DNA from: Drosophila pseudoobscura
Lineage: Eukaryota > Arthropoda > Insecta > Diptera > Drosophilidae
Direction: 5' to 3'
Length of the DNA stretch: 64,000 bases
Assembly (NCBI RefSeq): GCF_009870125.1
Contig: NC_046681.1
Coordinates: 5,779,001-5,843,000 of the forward strand
Under the pieces are notes generated by a model that worked only from the letters and a program-made list of their open reading frames with translations, was not told where the DNA came from and made no database searches. The translations under genes and the position numbers were made by a program. Numbering within the stretch: position 1 is the first letter of the stretch; each line of letters opens with the position of its first letter. Below, one piece after another: positions 9,481-22,800 of this stretch.

Positions 9481-12400
9481 GCTCAATTAAATGGGGTCCG
9501 CAATCCGCAATATAAAGCCGCTTAAAGCCCCGTGTAACCAACACTTTATTAACGGCCCCCTTTCTACGCCCCTTTCCGCGCTAATTGCTGCTGTTCGATG
9601 TTTTATTTATTTATTCAGGCAGATTTTTTCCCCGTACATACATACATATGTGTGGGTTTATATAGTTTTTTCATTATTCAAGAAGCATCCGTCAGCGCGC
9701 AGCAGGACAACTGTCAATTGCAATCTGCGCGGGGGAGCCTCTGATGCTAGCGTAACAAATCCCCCCGTTCCCAGTCCTCTTTGATTCCCGCGTATTTCAG
9801 TGATTTCATGTTTGATTTTTTTCTTTTTTTTGATAAACGATTGTGACATAAACACTGACTGCCCTGCACTGTATGGGAAATATTACATATTTATTCTGTG
9901 GCTTAATTTGGATTTTGCCCTCCAGTGCCCTTCTTTGGAGCGGGGGCCTGCTGTGTGCTGTCGCCTTGGGGGACTTGGGGGTAATTATATACAGCATTAT
10001 GATAATGACAGACATCCCCCCTCCACCCCAAAATCAGCCAATTATGGTGGAGGTGTTTGGCTGTCAACACACGAACCGCACGAACGGCATATAAACCTCG
10101 AAAACCCAATCCAAATCCGAAATATAAAAAAAAAAAACCCACAGAAACAAAGAGAAGAGCAAAAAAAAAAACGAGACCCAAAAGTCAGACAACAATAAAG
10201 TTGAGGAATTGGTGGTGTGTTTGTTCAGTCGGCAAGTGACATGCAATTATTTATACATTAGCCGCGAAATGCGTGAGGGGGCGGGGGGCCCTACTGCAAA
10301 TCTTTGTTTCAACAGACTTTTATCCGGCCGCCCCATAAAGTAGAAGGAAACTTTTGTAACATTGCGTATACGCAGGGAATACTTGATGGGAGGAGGACAT
10401 AAGACGCTTGCGATCGCCCCATAAGGAAAAGAGATTTTTTTGTACTTTGTAGGGGAGGAGTATGCTGCAATAATTTTATACTTTTTGGCTGAGGAGTAGC
10501 TGCAGACTCTGTTGATCAATACGGTTTTTTTGATGCTTTGCCTTTGCGCCATGTGTGTGTGTACATAAAGAGCGGGGAATATTCTACTTTTTGGTGGTGG
10601 AGTAGCTGCTGGATTACTATAATTTTTTTTGGGGATGTAGCTGTTAAAATTAAATACTTTTTGGTGCAGGAGTAGGCTGCCAGCTGCCAGCTGCAGGCTG
10701 CAGGAATATTAAAATTTTTCAAGCTAAAGGAGAAGCTAAAAATGTTGTACTTCTTGGTGGCGATATAGCTAGAAGAACTTCATACTTTTTGGTTGAGGAG
10801 TAGTCTGCAGGCTCCAGGAATATTCAACTTTTTGGTGAAGGAGCTCCTGCTGGAGTTTTCAACCTACTTTTTGGTGGCGCATCTAAACGCACAATATTAT
10901 CCCCCTTTTGGGCAAACAATTTGATGAAAATTATAATTATTTGAGGAGGGGAGTATACTCGTACTGATGGCTGTCAATGTGAAAGGATAAGGATGGAAAG
11001 CCTTTTGGATAGGTAATGATTCTTTTGGTTAGGCTTTTGGCTAGCTTATATCCAAGATTGTATGAGACTACCAGTGGCAGCAGGAGCTTCATTACGTATT
11101 CCGAACAAATATTTTGGTAACCTTTCAACCGAACAGCACAATCTTCAGCTGCCATTCAAGTGAATCCTCCGCTCAAGCGCACCCAACATTCCATAATAAT
11201 TTATCGAATCTGAGAGCATTACATTACCTGGGCTTTAATGGGGATTCGGGACTCGCATTTCGCTAAAATATTCAATGCCCTAAATGCTGGTGGCAGTCCC
11301 CTTTCGGTCTTTCACTCAATTGCTTCATCGCTCACACAGCGAGTCAGTCATTCAGTCGGTTAGCCGCTCAATCGCGGTGTCAGTCAATCAGAAGACCAAA
11401 CAAATCGGCAGAACGTCAGACGCTGCCAGCAGATAGGGAAATAAGACAATCGCCCACTTCCGGGGCACAGCGCCTTTCTCCTTTTCTCCCTCTCTCTCTC
11501 GGTTTCCCTTTTTCCCTTTATGTGTGGCATATGCCATCGAAGCTATCGCTACTTGTTGCTGGTAAACGTTTTCCACTTGTTTTTACAGCCACAAGGATTC
11601 ACAGAAGGTAGGAATGTGGCCAAAAGAAGGCAGAGAAACGGCCGAGTGGTGTAAAGATACGGCTATAGGGAGTGGTATTTCCACAGAAAGGATGGAGGAA
11701 TGGTTGCCTAAGCAAAAGCCTACCTCAAGGCGTTGAGTTGAAATTTATGGCATTTGTTTTTCCGCCTCTTGGGAAGAACCCCGCACAAGTCGCAGCAACA
11801 AAAAAGAAAACGCGTTTCACGTTTTTGGCTGATTTGAAAAACATTTGAATGGCGCCATAAAATCACTTAAGTGTACACGTTTCAGGACCCCACAGGACTG
11901 GCCGATCCATGTGCCGCAGTCGAGCCGTGCCGGCTACCATTTCAATATTTTTTGTGGCATATTTACGGGCGTTGACGCACAGGATTTAAGACCCAATGTT
12001 GATGCTGCTGCAGGGGCTGCTGTCGGGTGGCAAAAATTTGTGGTAACGAAAAACCGAATCCCCAGAAACCAGATCGAAAAAACACATTGCACATTTGCAT
12101 GGGGTGTCAGAGAGACAGACAGAGCAAGAGAGAGAGAGTCCTCCCGTCAAGTGGGAGACAGAATACAAGTAGAAGACCCTCCACAGCATATGGTATAGGC
12201 TTCCACTGGCCTTGATTTTGGCACGAATCCTGCGGCTGAAGCACCCTTCTCCACTCCCTCGCAAAAACACTGAACCATATTAAATTTGTTATAAATTAAG
12301 ATTGATACCGATGCATCCCCTGGGGCACACACACACGCACATGTGCCCCAAAAAAGGAAAAGGAAAATATGCCATGGCTTACCTCCTCTGCTTCTGGTGC

Positions 12401-12600
12401 TGTCGGGGGAAAAAGCTTCTCAGAAGTACCATTAACTGCAAAAGGAGAGACGGAGAAAATGTTATTATTTGGAAGCCCTTTTCCGAGATTGTTTTTGGTT
12501 TATGAATAATGATATGGCTTTTGGTTTTAGTTTCCAGATACTTCTCGGCCTAATTTCGGCTTAGATAGCAGCTACTTGTAGGTTTAGTTATAAGATACTT
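9481..12600. other. Non-coding interval with a degenerate minisatellite
   Basis: Only short, low-complexity open frames occur here and none looks like protein. Homopolymer and purine tracts are common, for example near 10130-10180 and a GA-rich stretch near 12110-12140. A local degenerate repeat lies at 10430-10890 (listed separately). A possible minus-strand splice donor sequence near 12385 is unsupported by any neighbouring exon. Confidence 0.6.
10430..10890. repeat. Degenerate repeat of a TACTTTTTGGTGGAGGAGTA type motif
   Basis: At least seven variants of 'TACTTTTTGG..GAGGAGTAGCTGC' occur at irregular spacings of about 50-80 bases. They lie near 10445, 10480, 10585, 10655, 10748, 10780, 10825 and 10863. 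They are often followed by CTGCAGGCTGCAGG-like palindromic runs. They are too diverged for a young satellite. Function unknown. Confidence 0.6.
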
Positions 12601-13400
12601 TCTGGCTTAGTTATGAGATACTTTGGGCTCTTCTACAAATGGATATGAATAGTATTCATTTATTCAAACTAATTGAAAGGGTTTTGGCCATCTTTTTGTG
12701 GGTTAGTCTATGAGGAGAAAACAGGGGAAATGGGAACAAATTAATAGGGAATATTTATTTAAAATGATATATTCAAGAAGGAAAGGGAATATATTCAATT
12801 AACAAATTTAGAAACTGTTCCGCCAATAAATAAGACTTTATTTATACTTTTTAGAAATATTTTTTATAAATCTATAAATTTTTGGTAACGGCAAAATAGT
12901 TTTCAACTTTTTAATGAACTTTTAAATAATTTAAGAATTTTAATACTTTTTTAATTTAATTTTAATTTTTATTAGAATTTTTCCACATAATTTCAATTGC
13001 ACTTTTTTATTAAATGTTATAACGTTATTAACGCATAATTTTATATTTTATTCGAATTTTTCTTTCAAAATTTATATTTCATTTTTATTTTCTTTATTCT
13101 AGGAATATTTTGTACTTAAAAAAAAAGAAATTTTCACATAAAATACAAAATGAAGTAATAAACTAAAAAATAGTTTTTTACTTTATTTTGTATTTTATTT
13201 ATTTTTGAATTCATTTATTTAAAAAGGAATAATCTTGATTTTATTTCGATAGACCTTAAAGGTTTTTATTACAGACAAATTCGTTTTTTAAACAATGCCC
13301 AAAAACCACACTAAGAAATATCCAATAAATGCCGTAATACATCCACTAAAAAATTAACTTTTCTATGAAAATCCATACTTTATGCATAGAAGAAGGGCTT
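12600..13400. other. AT-rich interval
   Basis: A long run of A/T-rich sequence with TTTTTAAT and ATTTATTT variants and no open frame of note. Nothing further is recognisable. Confidence 0.6.
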
Positions 13401-16400
13401 TAAATAGTTCACAGTCCACAGTTCGGTCGGAGTAAGTCAATATTTCGAAAATACGTTGGCTAATTGATGGATTAAGCCGCAGAGGAAGCAACAGTGTCTG
13501 TAAATATTGTATGTGGCAGACAGGATCCACTAGTCCTCCACTAGTCCCCTGGCTATACGTTTTTCAATGCCAAAATTGTCCATCGTTTGCCTCCATCGAG
13601 GACTTACCTTGACCAACAAATTTGATGGACAAAACAAAGGAGTTAAAAAACCTTAAACCTTAAACGCTGCACAAAAAAAATGTACGAAAATATATGGAAA
13701 ATGTGAGGTCGAATCGATGGAAAACTACAAGAGAAAACAAAACAAAAAAGGAATCTCCCATCTCCCAATCCTCCAGTTGCTGGAAATGAACTTGAAACTG
13801 GCCGGAGGGGAAAAGGGAGCCACAGTACAGTGCCCTCTGCCTCTTCTGCCGCTGGCTCTGGCTCTTGCCAGAAAATCACGCTGCTATTGGGTCTCCTCCA
13901 CACACAGTGGTGTTTAATCAAGTGTGAAATCTTTAATCAAGTCAACTCCTGGTGGGGCCTCTCCCTCCTATCCCTCCTCCCCTTCGAGTCGAACGAAACT
14001 CACGACTGAGTGAATTCCCAGCAGCTGCCGTGGGGCTCGAAATCCCAGTTCGCAGAGTTCCAGTCACAGATCCAATAACGGGGCCAAAAGCCAAATGCAA
14101 CGCAGCTGTTTTGGGCTCTCTGTTCCGATGCCTCGTTTTCAGTACCTGGTTTGACCTTTTTCTCCCCCTTTTTGACGGGTTTCCCTTCGCCAGAGAGGCC
14201 TCCCACGCTTGGACCTCTCACTCGAAGCCCTCAACGCTCTACCTCTGTCCAAGACCCCACTCCTTTCCCGGCCTTTGCTGGTCTTTCAATTAAGAAAAAA
14301 AAACAGACCTACCCAGGCCCTGAACTGCACGATTTTGTTGTTGTTGCCGGTTGGCGTTAAAACAAAAAACAACAGCAGCATGTTTTTTTCAGGTCTTTTC
14401 CCCCCTTTTTGTTGGCCACTTTTCGAGTGCGAATTATCCAAATTAGCCGTAAATGCTATGACTAAATTAACGGTACAGATATATACACCATAGCCGTGAA
14501 AATGTCGGATAAATGTAGGAAAGTGGAGTCATCCGCGGAGAAAGTCTTGAAAGGAAAAAGGAGGAACAGCCGGAGACGAGCATTATGCTTTGGGGAGAAA
14601 ATGGAAGAAAAATAATAGATTCACAAGTATCTTTTACCAATCTAAAGATTTTTAAGGGTAGCTTTGGTTGCAAAGATGTATCTTGTTCAATTTAAATTCT
14701 TTTGAAAGTATATCTAACATTTCAAAGATACATTTAAGGATTCATTCCACCCAAAACCTCTGCCTACAAAATACAAATATGTATCTTTTACTCTTAATCA
14801 AAAAAATCTCATATTTTCTTATGCAAAAACCCCCCCAAAAAGTATCTCCAACCTTTCCTTTCACTTTTATTAATTCTCAGTAATTTAAGCCGCCAAAACT
14901 CGAAATCTCATCAACTGAATGCCGAATACAAAATGTATCTTCCACAGTCGCCTGTCTGCAGCTGTCGGAAAAAGAAAGAAAAGCCAAAACCAAGACTCCG
15001 CACACAAAACACAATGCAAAATACTCTTTCAATATTTTATTCATGGCCATAACACAGCGCCCATGGCTATTTATCTGGCCAAAGCGATGGCCCACACAAA
15101 GCAGCAGAAAAGGCAGACCAAACCAGAGGAAAATGAAAAAGCAGAAACTACAATTAAAAAGGGGAAGGAAATTCCAAATCCAAATCCAAACTCAAACCCA
15201 AAGATGGAATCGTGAGCCATAAAAGTGGGTCAGAAAAATCTCCGGCTGGTCGATGGGAATGGGAGAGGCATGGGCAAGCGATCTCTGGCCAAATGGAAAA
15301 TGCGAAAAGCCAGATGGAAATGTGTCGAAAGAACAGAGAGAGAACGAACTTTTGCGATATGCATGCGCAGAATTTTCCCGGCCGGAGCAGAGCAGCCTAA
15401 GAGTAAAGTTTTTTATAATCATATGCCCCCCATCCCCCCACCCCACGGAGCGGAGGAAAAATGCGGGAAAAGTTCATTAATTTGCCCGCAACTTTTCTCC
15501 GGCTGCCACTTGACTTTGGGGATAGAAATAAATGGTATTACAGGGCAACATTTGTGCCTGCCCCTGCCCATGGGGAAAAAGGGTGGAAAAGCGTGTGGAA
15601 ATGTACACCCAGGGGAAGGGCAGGGCAAAGAAGGGAAAGGCGTTCTATGGAAAAGCCCAACCATAGGGAAAGTCGTGGTGCATAAATAAACCAAAAAGAG
15701 ATACAAAATAAAAACAAAAACTGCAGCCGATGCACATTTTATGCAAATAGAAACTTTTGGTGTTGATAGAGAGGGACAGAGCTAGAGTACATTTTCCCCT
15801 GTCCACCCACTTCTTCTTGCCCCTCTGGCCAATGCATATGCATATCGCCTTTTCCTATATTTCTACATATTTTATATATACTATATAATCGTATAATCGT
15901 ACTTGTTCTGTGACCTCCTCCCGAGCCTCAGGGGTGCACTTCACACAACCTTCTGTGGCGTTTTGATACCCTAATCCATGGATTTTTTGGGGTATTTTGG
16001 ATTCACGTTAGACTTCTAGGACTCCAAAATGCAGGGATTTTTCTTTGGAGTCTATGATTTAAGGGAAAGAAGACTGAATCTCCGTAAAATCTAAGGCATA
16101 TCGCAACTATGGGTCTCCATACACAGAGGAATAAATATTTTCAAAGATTTAGGCAGGTAGCGCCTCTGTTGTGCTCCCAATCTTATCGATCTTTGTCAAC
16201 ACTGTGGAATCCATAATTGAAAAGATACGGCACTGTTTTCCCCCAATATCTTAGTTGTAATTCCTCGCTATCTATGTATCTATCTATCATATAATCATTC
16301 CCATACCTCCTTGCTTTCTGACAACCCACTCTCCCAAAAAAAACATCCTTTAAATCAATAAAAACCCATAGAACCTCTACTTTCACAGATACACTTCCAC

Positions 16401-18230
16401 TTCCCATCTCCTCTTGTGACCCCCTAGGTATCCCCTGGTCGCTACACTCTCCCCCGCTCTACACTCTACATTCACTGGACCCTCTGGGCGGATGCCCTGT
16501 GCCACATTCGCATGTTCGTCGTGGTGTTAGCTTTTGTATCTGCGGTTCAGCGAGCGTTCAGCATTCAGCATTTTCTGTGGTTTGTCTTCTCTGAATATTG
16601 CTCCCGCTGCTGCAGCCGCTGTCGAGCGTTTCAGGGCATCTGAAATTGATTTTTCATATTTAATGCAAAAGGCAGTGGGAAAAAAACAGAAAGGAAATGC
16701 TGGGAAACTGCATGGAAATGGCTGTCGTGGAAGTAGAAGTGCACTTTAGAAGCACATTTTCCCATGGGAGTGCGTGGAAAATCATTGAATGGAATGGTGA
16801 ATGGAAATGGTTGGAAAATTGATATTTCTTTCTATTCTGGTGGGAATATCCGATTGTTTGCCAAAGAGCTTCTTCCTATGACTAGTATTGCCCTGTGTTT
16901 AGGACATCATTTAAATATAAATATAGCCCCCAGAGTATCCCCAAGGCTTTCCACTATCCCCAAGGTTTAATCTACCTTTTGATGGCATATGATATCATTT
17001 CCATAGCTGAAAGCAGTAATACTCTCGAAATAACATTGCACAAACGAAGAGGAGTCCATAGAAGCCACAATCCATGAGATACAAGAGTAGCGGCGGCGGT
17101 GGCGGCGACAACAACCTCGTAAATAGAAACAAAATACAGCATCATTTACATCGTACATCATATACGGAGTACGAATGCGAATACGAATCCGAATAGGAGT
17201 ATAAAGATATGCAGATGTCGTCCCCCGAGCTGTCTCGTGCATAAATACAAATGTAGATGCATCCAAGAGATACAATTGCTATGGCGAATGCTGCTGGTGC
17301 TGCTGTGGTGATGATCGGGATATTGAAGCACTTTTTTTTGCACCGCTTATGCAAATAATTTCGTTTCGCTTTTTATGCATTTATGCGACCAGCTACGATG
17401 ATGATGACTTTGACTGTGAAAGAAAAACCAGGGAGGAGCAGAGAAGGAGGGAAAAGCAGGAGCAAACGGAGGCACAAATGTTGGAGTAGGAGGCATGTAC
17501 ATGTATGATGATGACGATTACAATGACTCCAAAGACGCTGTGGCTCGTCGCTTGTCGCTTGTCGCTTGACTGAAAGCGTAACCGCGCGCACGCGTTCATA
17601 TACGAGATATGTATATATTTTCTTGAACTGGAGCGAAGCTTCCTCTGACGGTGGAGAGGGGAGCGAAGTGCAATGCTCGGGAGTTAGTCAAGCAGTCAAT
17701 CAAACATCCAGCCAACAGTTAGAGTCAACACTTGAGATGCATTCGCACTTGAATCTTGAGGTTGTGTGGCAGAGGCACAGCCAGAGGCTGTAGCTATATC
17801 TGAGACTGCGGTAGAGGCTGAAACTGATTCAGAAGCCTGAGGTTTCTGCAGCCAGAAGGTTTTTGCTTTGATGTTCGACTGTCATTTCATGCGTCAAGAA
17901 CGTTGTGGCTGTCTCCTGGTGTGGCATCGACAGCGAAACCTCAGAAACCAATTCAATTGTTTGATTATCGCGTGCAGAGGGCTAAGCAATAGATATATAG
18001 ATAAATAGCCATGGGCACCCATGGGGTTACGCTAACTGTAGCTGTCACTGCGCGAGTGTGTATCTGTGTGTGTCGTTGCTCATTGCACAGCTCGTAAAAA
18101 GCTCATTAAACAAAATGCTGCTGACAGACGCGACAAACAGACAGACAGACGTGACAGACAGGCAGAATGTTTAAATACAAAAAAGAAGAACAAAATTCAC
18201 ATAAAATCTGGTGACGAATGTAACTGTAAC
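13401..18230. other. Non-coding interval
   Basis: Several short open frames overlap on both strands, but none shows a domain, consistent codon use or a plausible gene structure. A consensus splice donor (GTAAGT, minus strand) at 13606-13607 is the only gene-like signal. The GTATCTT/AAGATAC word becomes frequent from about 14620 onward. The rest is ordinary Drosophila-type intergenic or intronic DNA. Confidence 0.55.
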
Positions 18231-18260
18231 TCTCTCTCTCTCTTTCTCTCTCTCTCTCTG
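18231..18260. repeat. (TC)n microsatellite
   Basis: Thirty bases of TC repeats with one TTTC interruption. On the other strand it is a GA tract that could attract GAGA factor or CLAMP; that role is not shown. Confidence 0.85.
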
Positions 18261-19240
18261 TCCCGTTTGTTCTTTCGTTCGCTGTCAAAATAATTACAAA
18301 AGCCTGTGACATGTAATTAAAGTAAAATGCGTGCACACGAGAACACGAGAACACACAGAATGCCACACGCTTGCTATCCGCAAGATACCCACGAGAGAGG
18401 GGCAAACTCATATCCGAAAGATACAACAAACGACAGGTACCTGCACACAGGTGCTTAATGGGGCGCCCCTGCCCCCTCTCTCTCTCTAAAGAAGGAATGG
18501 GGCGGGAGATACAACTAAATTTGATTAACCCAAATACGACCGCGTTTTATGCCCTCTGTTTTTCGACCAGTTCCCAGCTGTTTTGTTGTATCTTTTGGCC
18601 TTCTTTTTATGCCTCTTCTTCCTGTATCTCTTGGCCCTCTCTTTATCCCCTGCTGCCTGTAGCCCCTGTATCTTTTGCTGATGTCATTTTCATTCATCAT
18701 TTTATGGTGCCGATGGCTCTCTTTTTCACTGTCGCTGTCTCGCGGCATTGGCCATTTAATTGAACGGCAGGCCCTCCCCCCGCCCATCATCACTTGAGTG
18801 ATCCATAAAGTTATTGCTTTTCCCATTCCATAAACCGATGAAAACCCCAACCTTTAGATCCAGTTAAAGCCATCAAAACTTTATTATCGCTCTTTGATGG
18901 CATTGAAATGCATCTTCTGAAGCGTTGAATGTTTGAATGGCTATAGGTTCAGTACAGGGTCCCCTTCCATATACGATTGGGTACTGAAACTATCCATACT
19001 ATGTACAATGTGGGGTTAGCGTGGTCGAAAGACCCTGAACTTCATAGTTTTGTGGGGGTTTTAGGGCGCCGTAATTCCATAATTAATCTGATTATGATCT
19101 AATAATGGTCTAATAATGCTGTACTTATGGTTTCGTTTCTCTATGAAGAAGCAAGGTCGGGGCCCACTGAAAATAGGTCTACTTTTCACATGAAACTTTT
19201 GATTTTTAATTTGTGTCTTTTCGAGGGGTTTTCGCTGTGT
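18261..19240. other. Non-coding interval
   Basis: No coding seen. It includes a C/T-rich stretch near 18590-18680 with repeated CTGTATCTTTTG and CTGTATCTCTTGG words that resemble the array at 19250-19860. Confidence 0.5.
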
Positions 19241-19249
19241 AGAAATTGT

Positions 19250-19860
19250 ACTCTGCACAAAGAGATATTTTTTCTCTGGGAATTGTATCTTTAGAAAGGG
19301 TTTTAATAGGATGTATCTTTGCAGGTTTTTGTAGGGGGTTTACTTCTGAAGATTGTAGCTTTGGCTGGGGTTTTATGTCTCAAGAAATTGTATCTTTATT
19401 AGGGTTTTTTGGTGTGAAGAACTTGTATCTTTTGGAAAGGTTTCCACTCTGAAAATATTGCATCTTTCGTGGGGTCTATCCTCTGAAGAAATTGTATCTT
19501 TTGAAGGGTTTTATACTCTGTAAGCAATTTTCTTTGAAGAGGTTTTCCTTCTGAAGTAGCTGTATCTTTTGGAAGTTTTTTCCATCTCAACAAATTGTAT
19601 CTTTATGTAGAAATTGTAACTTTTGGAGGGGTTTTTACTCCAAGAGCAATTTTATCCTTGAGTACCTGTATCTTTTATAAGTTTTTTCCCTCTCAATAAA
19701 TTGTATCTTTATTCCATGTAGAAATTGTATCTTTGAAGTATGTCTGCACTTAATAGCAATTGTATCTTTCGAAGTGGTCTGAAGCACCTTGGAGAATGTA
19801 TCTTTGGAGGGTTTTGAAGAGCTTTGAGGGTTGTATCTTTAAAGTGGAATGTGGAGCACT
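19250..19860. repeat. Degenerate array of TTGTATCTTT units
   Basis: About fifteen variants of GAAATTGTATCTTT, each followed by a G/T-rich spacer (GGGTTTT or GGTTTTACTCTG types), occur at irregular spacings of roughly 30-60 bases. Clear units lie near 19281, 19310, 19385, 19420, 19490, 19560, 19595, 19665, 19705, 19725, 19755 and 19795. The word contains AGATAC on the opposite strand, a GATA-type core. It is an old, diverged tandem array. Confidence 0.75.
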
Positions 19861-22800
19861 TGTTCAAAGTGTTTTCCTGCTAATTTCCACATCATTGCAC
19901 ACAGATTTTTAAGCAAAATCCTCTATTGGCTACTTAACTGGAAATCAAAAACTATATGAAAACATTTTTCGGGAAAACTTTTGTGGCTTTCCAACTTCTG
20001 CCACAAACTGGCTGCAACCCAAAAGATACTTCTGCCGCAAAAAGAGACGAAAATAATTGCTTAATCAAGTATTTATTATACCATATTTTGCTTTGTGATG
20101 GAGATACACGTACGCACGTTGAACATATTCATTTTCATTTTCATTTCCCATTTCTCAATTCTTTTTTGTCCCTGGCCATTCGTAATCCATTTAACCTGTT
20201 CAATTATTTGTGTCGATGATTCCGACTCCCCCCTCCACCTCCACAGCAGGTGGACAAATGATTCCATTCGCACACGCACTCTGTCCAGAGCTCTCTTTGC
20301 ACTTGAAAATGTTCCCATTTTCCTCCCGTTTGCCTCGTATTATTATTGATATAACAAAAGGCACGAGAACCGAAAATTGTGACATACATAGGGGGTGGTG
20401 AGGGGGTAGGGGGTGGTTGCAACGCCCAGCCAAGCGGCAACTAAAACATAATTAGTGCGTGTGTGGATGTGTGTTTGTGTGCACTTGTCCATAGAAAGAA
20501 CAGAGCATAGAACACACAGGGAGCCATGCCTCTATGGCCACTGACTGCACAGTAACAGATACAATTGTATCTGTATCTGGGCATGTATCTGGTTATGTAT
20601 TTATGCATGTGCACGTCGTTTACAGGCACCAAAAAACCCCAGAGCAGTGGAAACCGACAGAAAGATACCTGGGATTATATCGAAAGATACATGGATTCTT
20701 AGTTTTCTTAGATTGGTATCTTTATCAGATTGCAATGAATTTTAAAATATATGTAGATACAATCATTAATTTTGATGTACCTATAGGTGAAATGGTGATT
20801 GCCACAGGATTTTTTTCTGATGCCGCAAAAGAAGGCACAACCGTTAAGGCAGCTTTAGCTCTTAGAACTTTTAAAAAATAGTCGTTTATTAGTAATATAT
20901 CTTCTATTCGTTGCTTACCTATCCACAAATACATCATCCCCACAGAAATACCGCGTATACAAATTCTGAAAACATGAGGAAAAACAATTGAAGGCAACAT
21001 TGTAGCCAACATGTAGCCACGACAACAGCGAACGACAAACAGCAACAACATCCACTGACAACTCAAAAACACGGCATAATGCGACACAAAGTTCCGCTAG
21101 AATGCCCAGGGCCCAGGGCCTGAGCCCCTGCAATCCCCTGCACTCCCCATCCCCCTCTCCCAAAACACTTCTCCCTGCTGCCAGTGCCGCTTGCATCCTA
21201 CCATCTGCTCGTTCGTTTTGTCGTTCGTTCGAGTGGGGAGAAAGGTTCTGTTCGGGGTTCGCAGTTCTCGCTGGCTGTTTGGGTAATTGTTTGGCCGTAA
21301 CCAAAGAGCAAACACGGGCAACAAGCAACAACCATCAAACAGCAAACATCGGGACTGGGAATGGGAATGCCAGAACGAAACTTTTTGGGCAAGCGGCACT
21401 GCAACTGCAACGGCCACGGCAATGGCAAGTGCAGCGGCCCAAGCAGCGACTTGGGTCACGAGTTTGGCCAAAATACATACAACAACTGCAACAACAAAAA
21501 CAACCTTAAGTCTGTGCAACTGCAACTGCAATTTGAGATCTCCGTAGGTGCACTGCCAGCAGCAGGGAGTCCATTAGCTAATAGGAAGGAGTGTGCTTTG
21601 TGCTGTGTTTCCTTCATCGAATGAGTGTAAATGTGCACTGAGAACACTGAGAGAAATTGATGAGTATTAACATTCATGAAAATTCATGTATAAAATAATC
21701 AAAGATTTAAATACACCAACCGGTGAGAAATCGGTAAGAAATCATTGAGAATACAAAAAATATATTGAAAAACTACAAAAAATAATTTGGAAATCGATAA
21801 AAAAAAACATAATTTAGAGAATGATATCAATTTAAAAGAGATATATGATAAATTAATAGCAAATAGTAGAAAACAAAGACAACAATCAGAAGAGCAAATT
21901 AAAATGATGCAAATTAACCGGTGAATAAATTGAAATAATCAATAAATTGATAACTAAAAATCTATAAAAATAATCAATAAATCGATTGTAAAAATTCTTA
22001 TTTATACAAAATTATTGTCCCAATAATACTAACTGAAACTAATTTGTATACAATTTAAAGTTATATCTTTCAAGATATCACGACTCTTCCATTGACCATC
22101 CCAAACATCCTGCTTCATAATAAATATATCCTGTTTTCCCGCAGTGCATTTTAGCTCTTCCCAACAACAAACCATCACAGCAGATAGTTTCACGGAGGAC
22201 TCGTACTCGTAGTCAAGGCACTTGATTAGAGTTCACCAAAGAACCAATGAACGAACGACCGAACGAACAGCACAGCCCTAATGGACATGCAACTGTTTTC
22301 CAGCTGTGGGTCGGGTCGTAGAATCTGCCAACATGTTCTGTTCCGTTCTGAACAGTTCCTTTTGCCAAATTGATGGATGCCATGGCCCATGCCCCCAGCA
22401 GATAGATCCCTGAGGCTGAAGCTGAAGCTGAGACTCAATCAAAGCGTGACAGAGCGAACTACTCGTACAGCCTGAACTACACACAGAAGGGGAACGCCAG
22501 ACACACAGACATACTTTTTCGTTCCAGCACTGACCTCACGCTCCAATAAAGCAGGGGGGGCTGGGGTTCTCAACCCTTCCTTCAGCTTGGAGCTCATTTA
22601 ATAAATTTTTAAACGAGCTCTCCCACTCCACACTCCCAGCACTACAAGCACTTGTATATGCTGCTCTGTTCATGTTTTAGCGATGTCTTTTACCTGATTC
22701 ACATTTCATTCGTTTGACATAGTCATAAGTTCTGGCAGAGCGAAGAACGTGACAGATAGACAGACAGGCAGCCGGCAGGCGGTCTTCATTCAAGCGAACG

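Noticed and set aside
13606-13607. Minus-strand splice donor consensus (AAG|GTAAGT), with weaker ones near 12385 and 20917
   Set aside because: Single donor sequences occur by chance in 27 kb; no exon or acceptor partner could be read.
20534-20881. 115-codon + strand ORF
   Set aside because: No domain and no gene context; the first half lies over a GTATCTG repeat-rich stretch.
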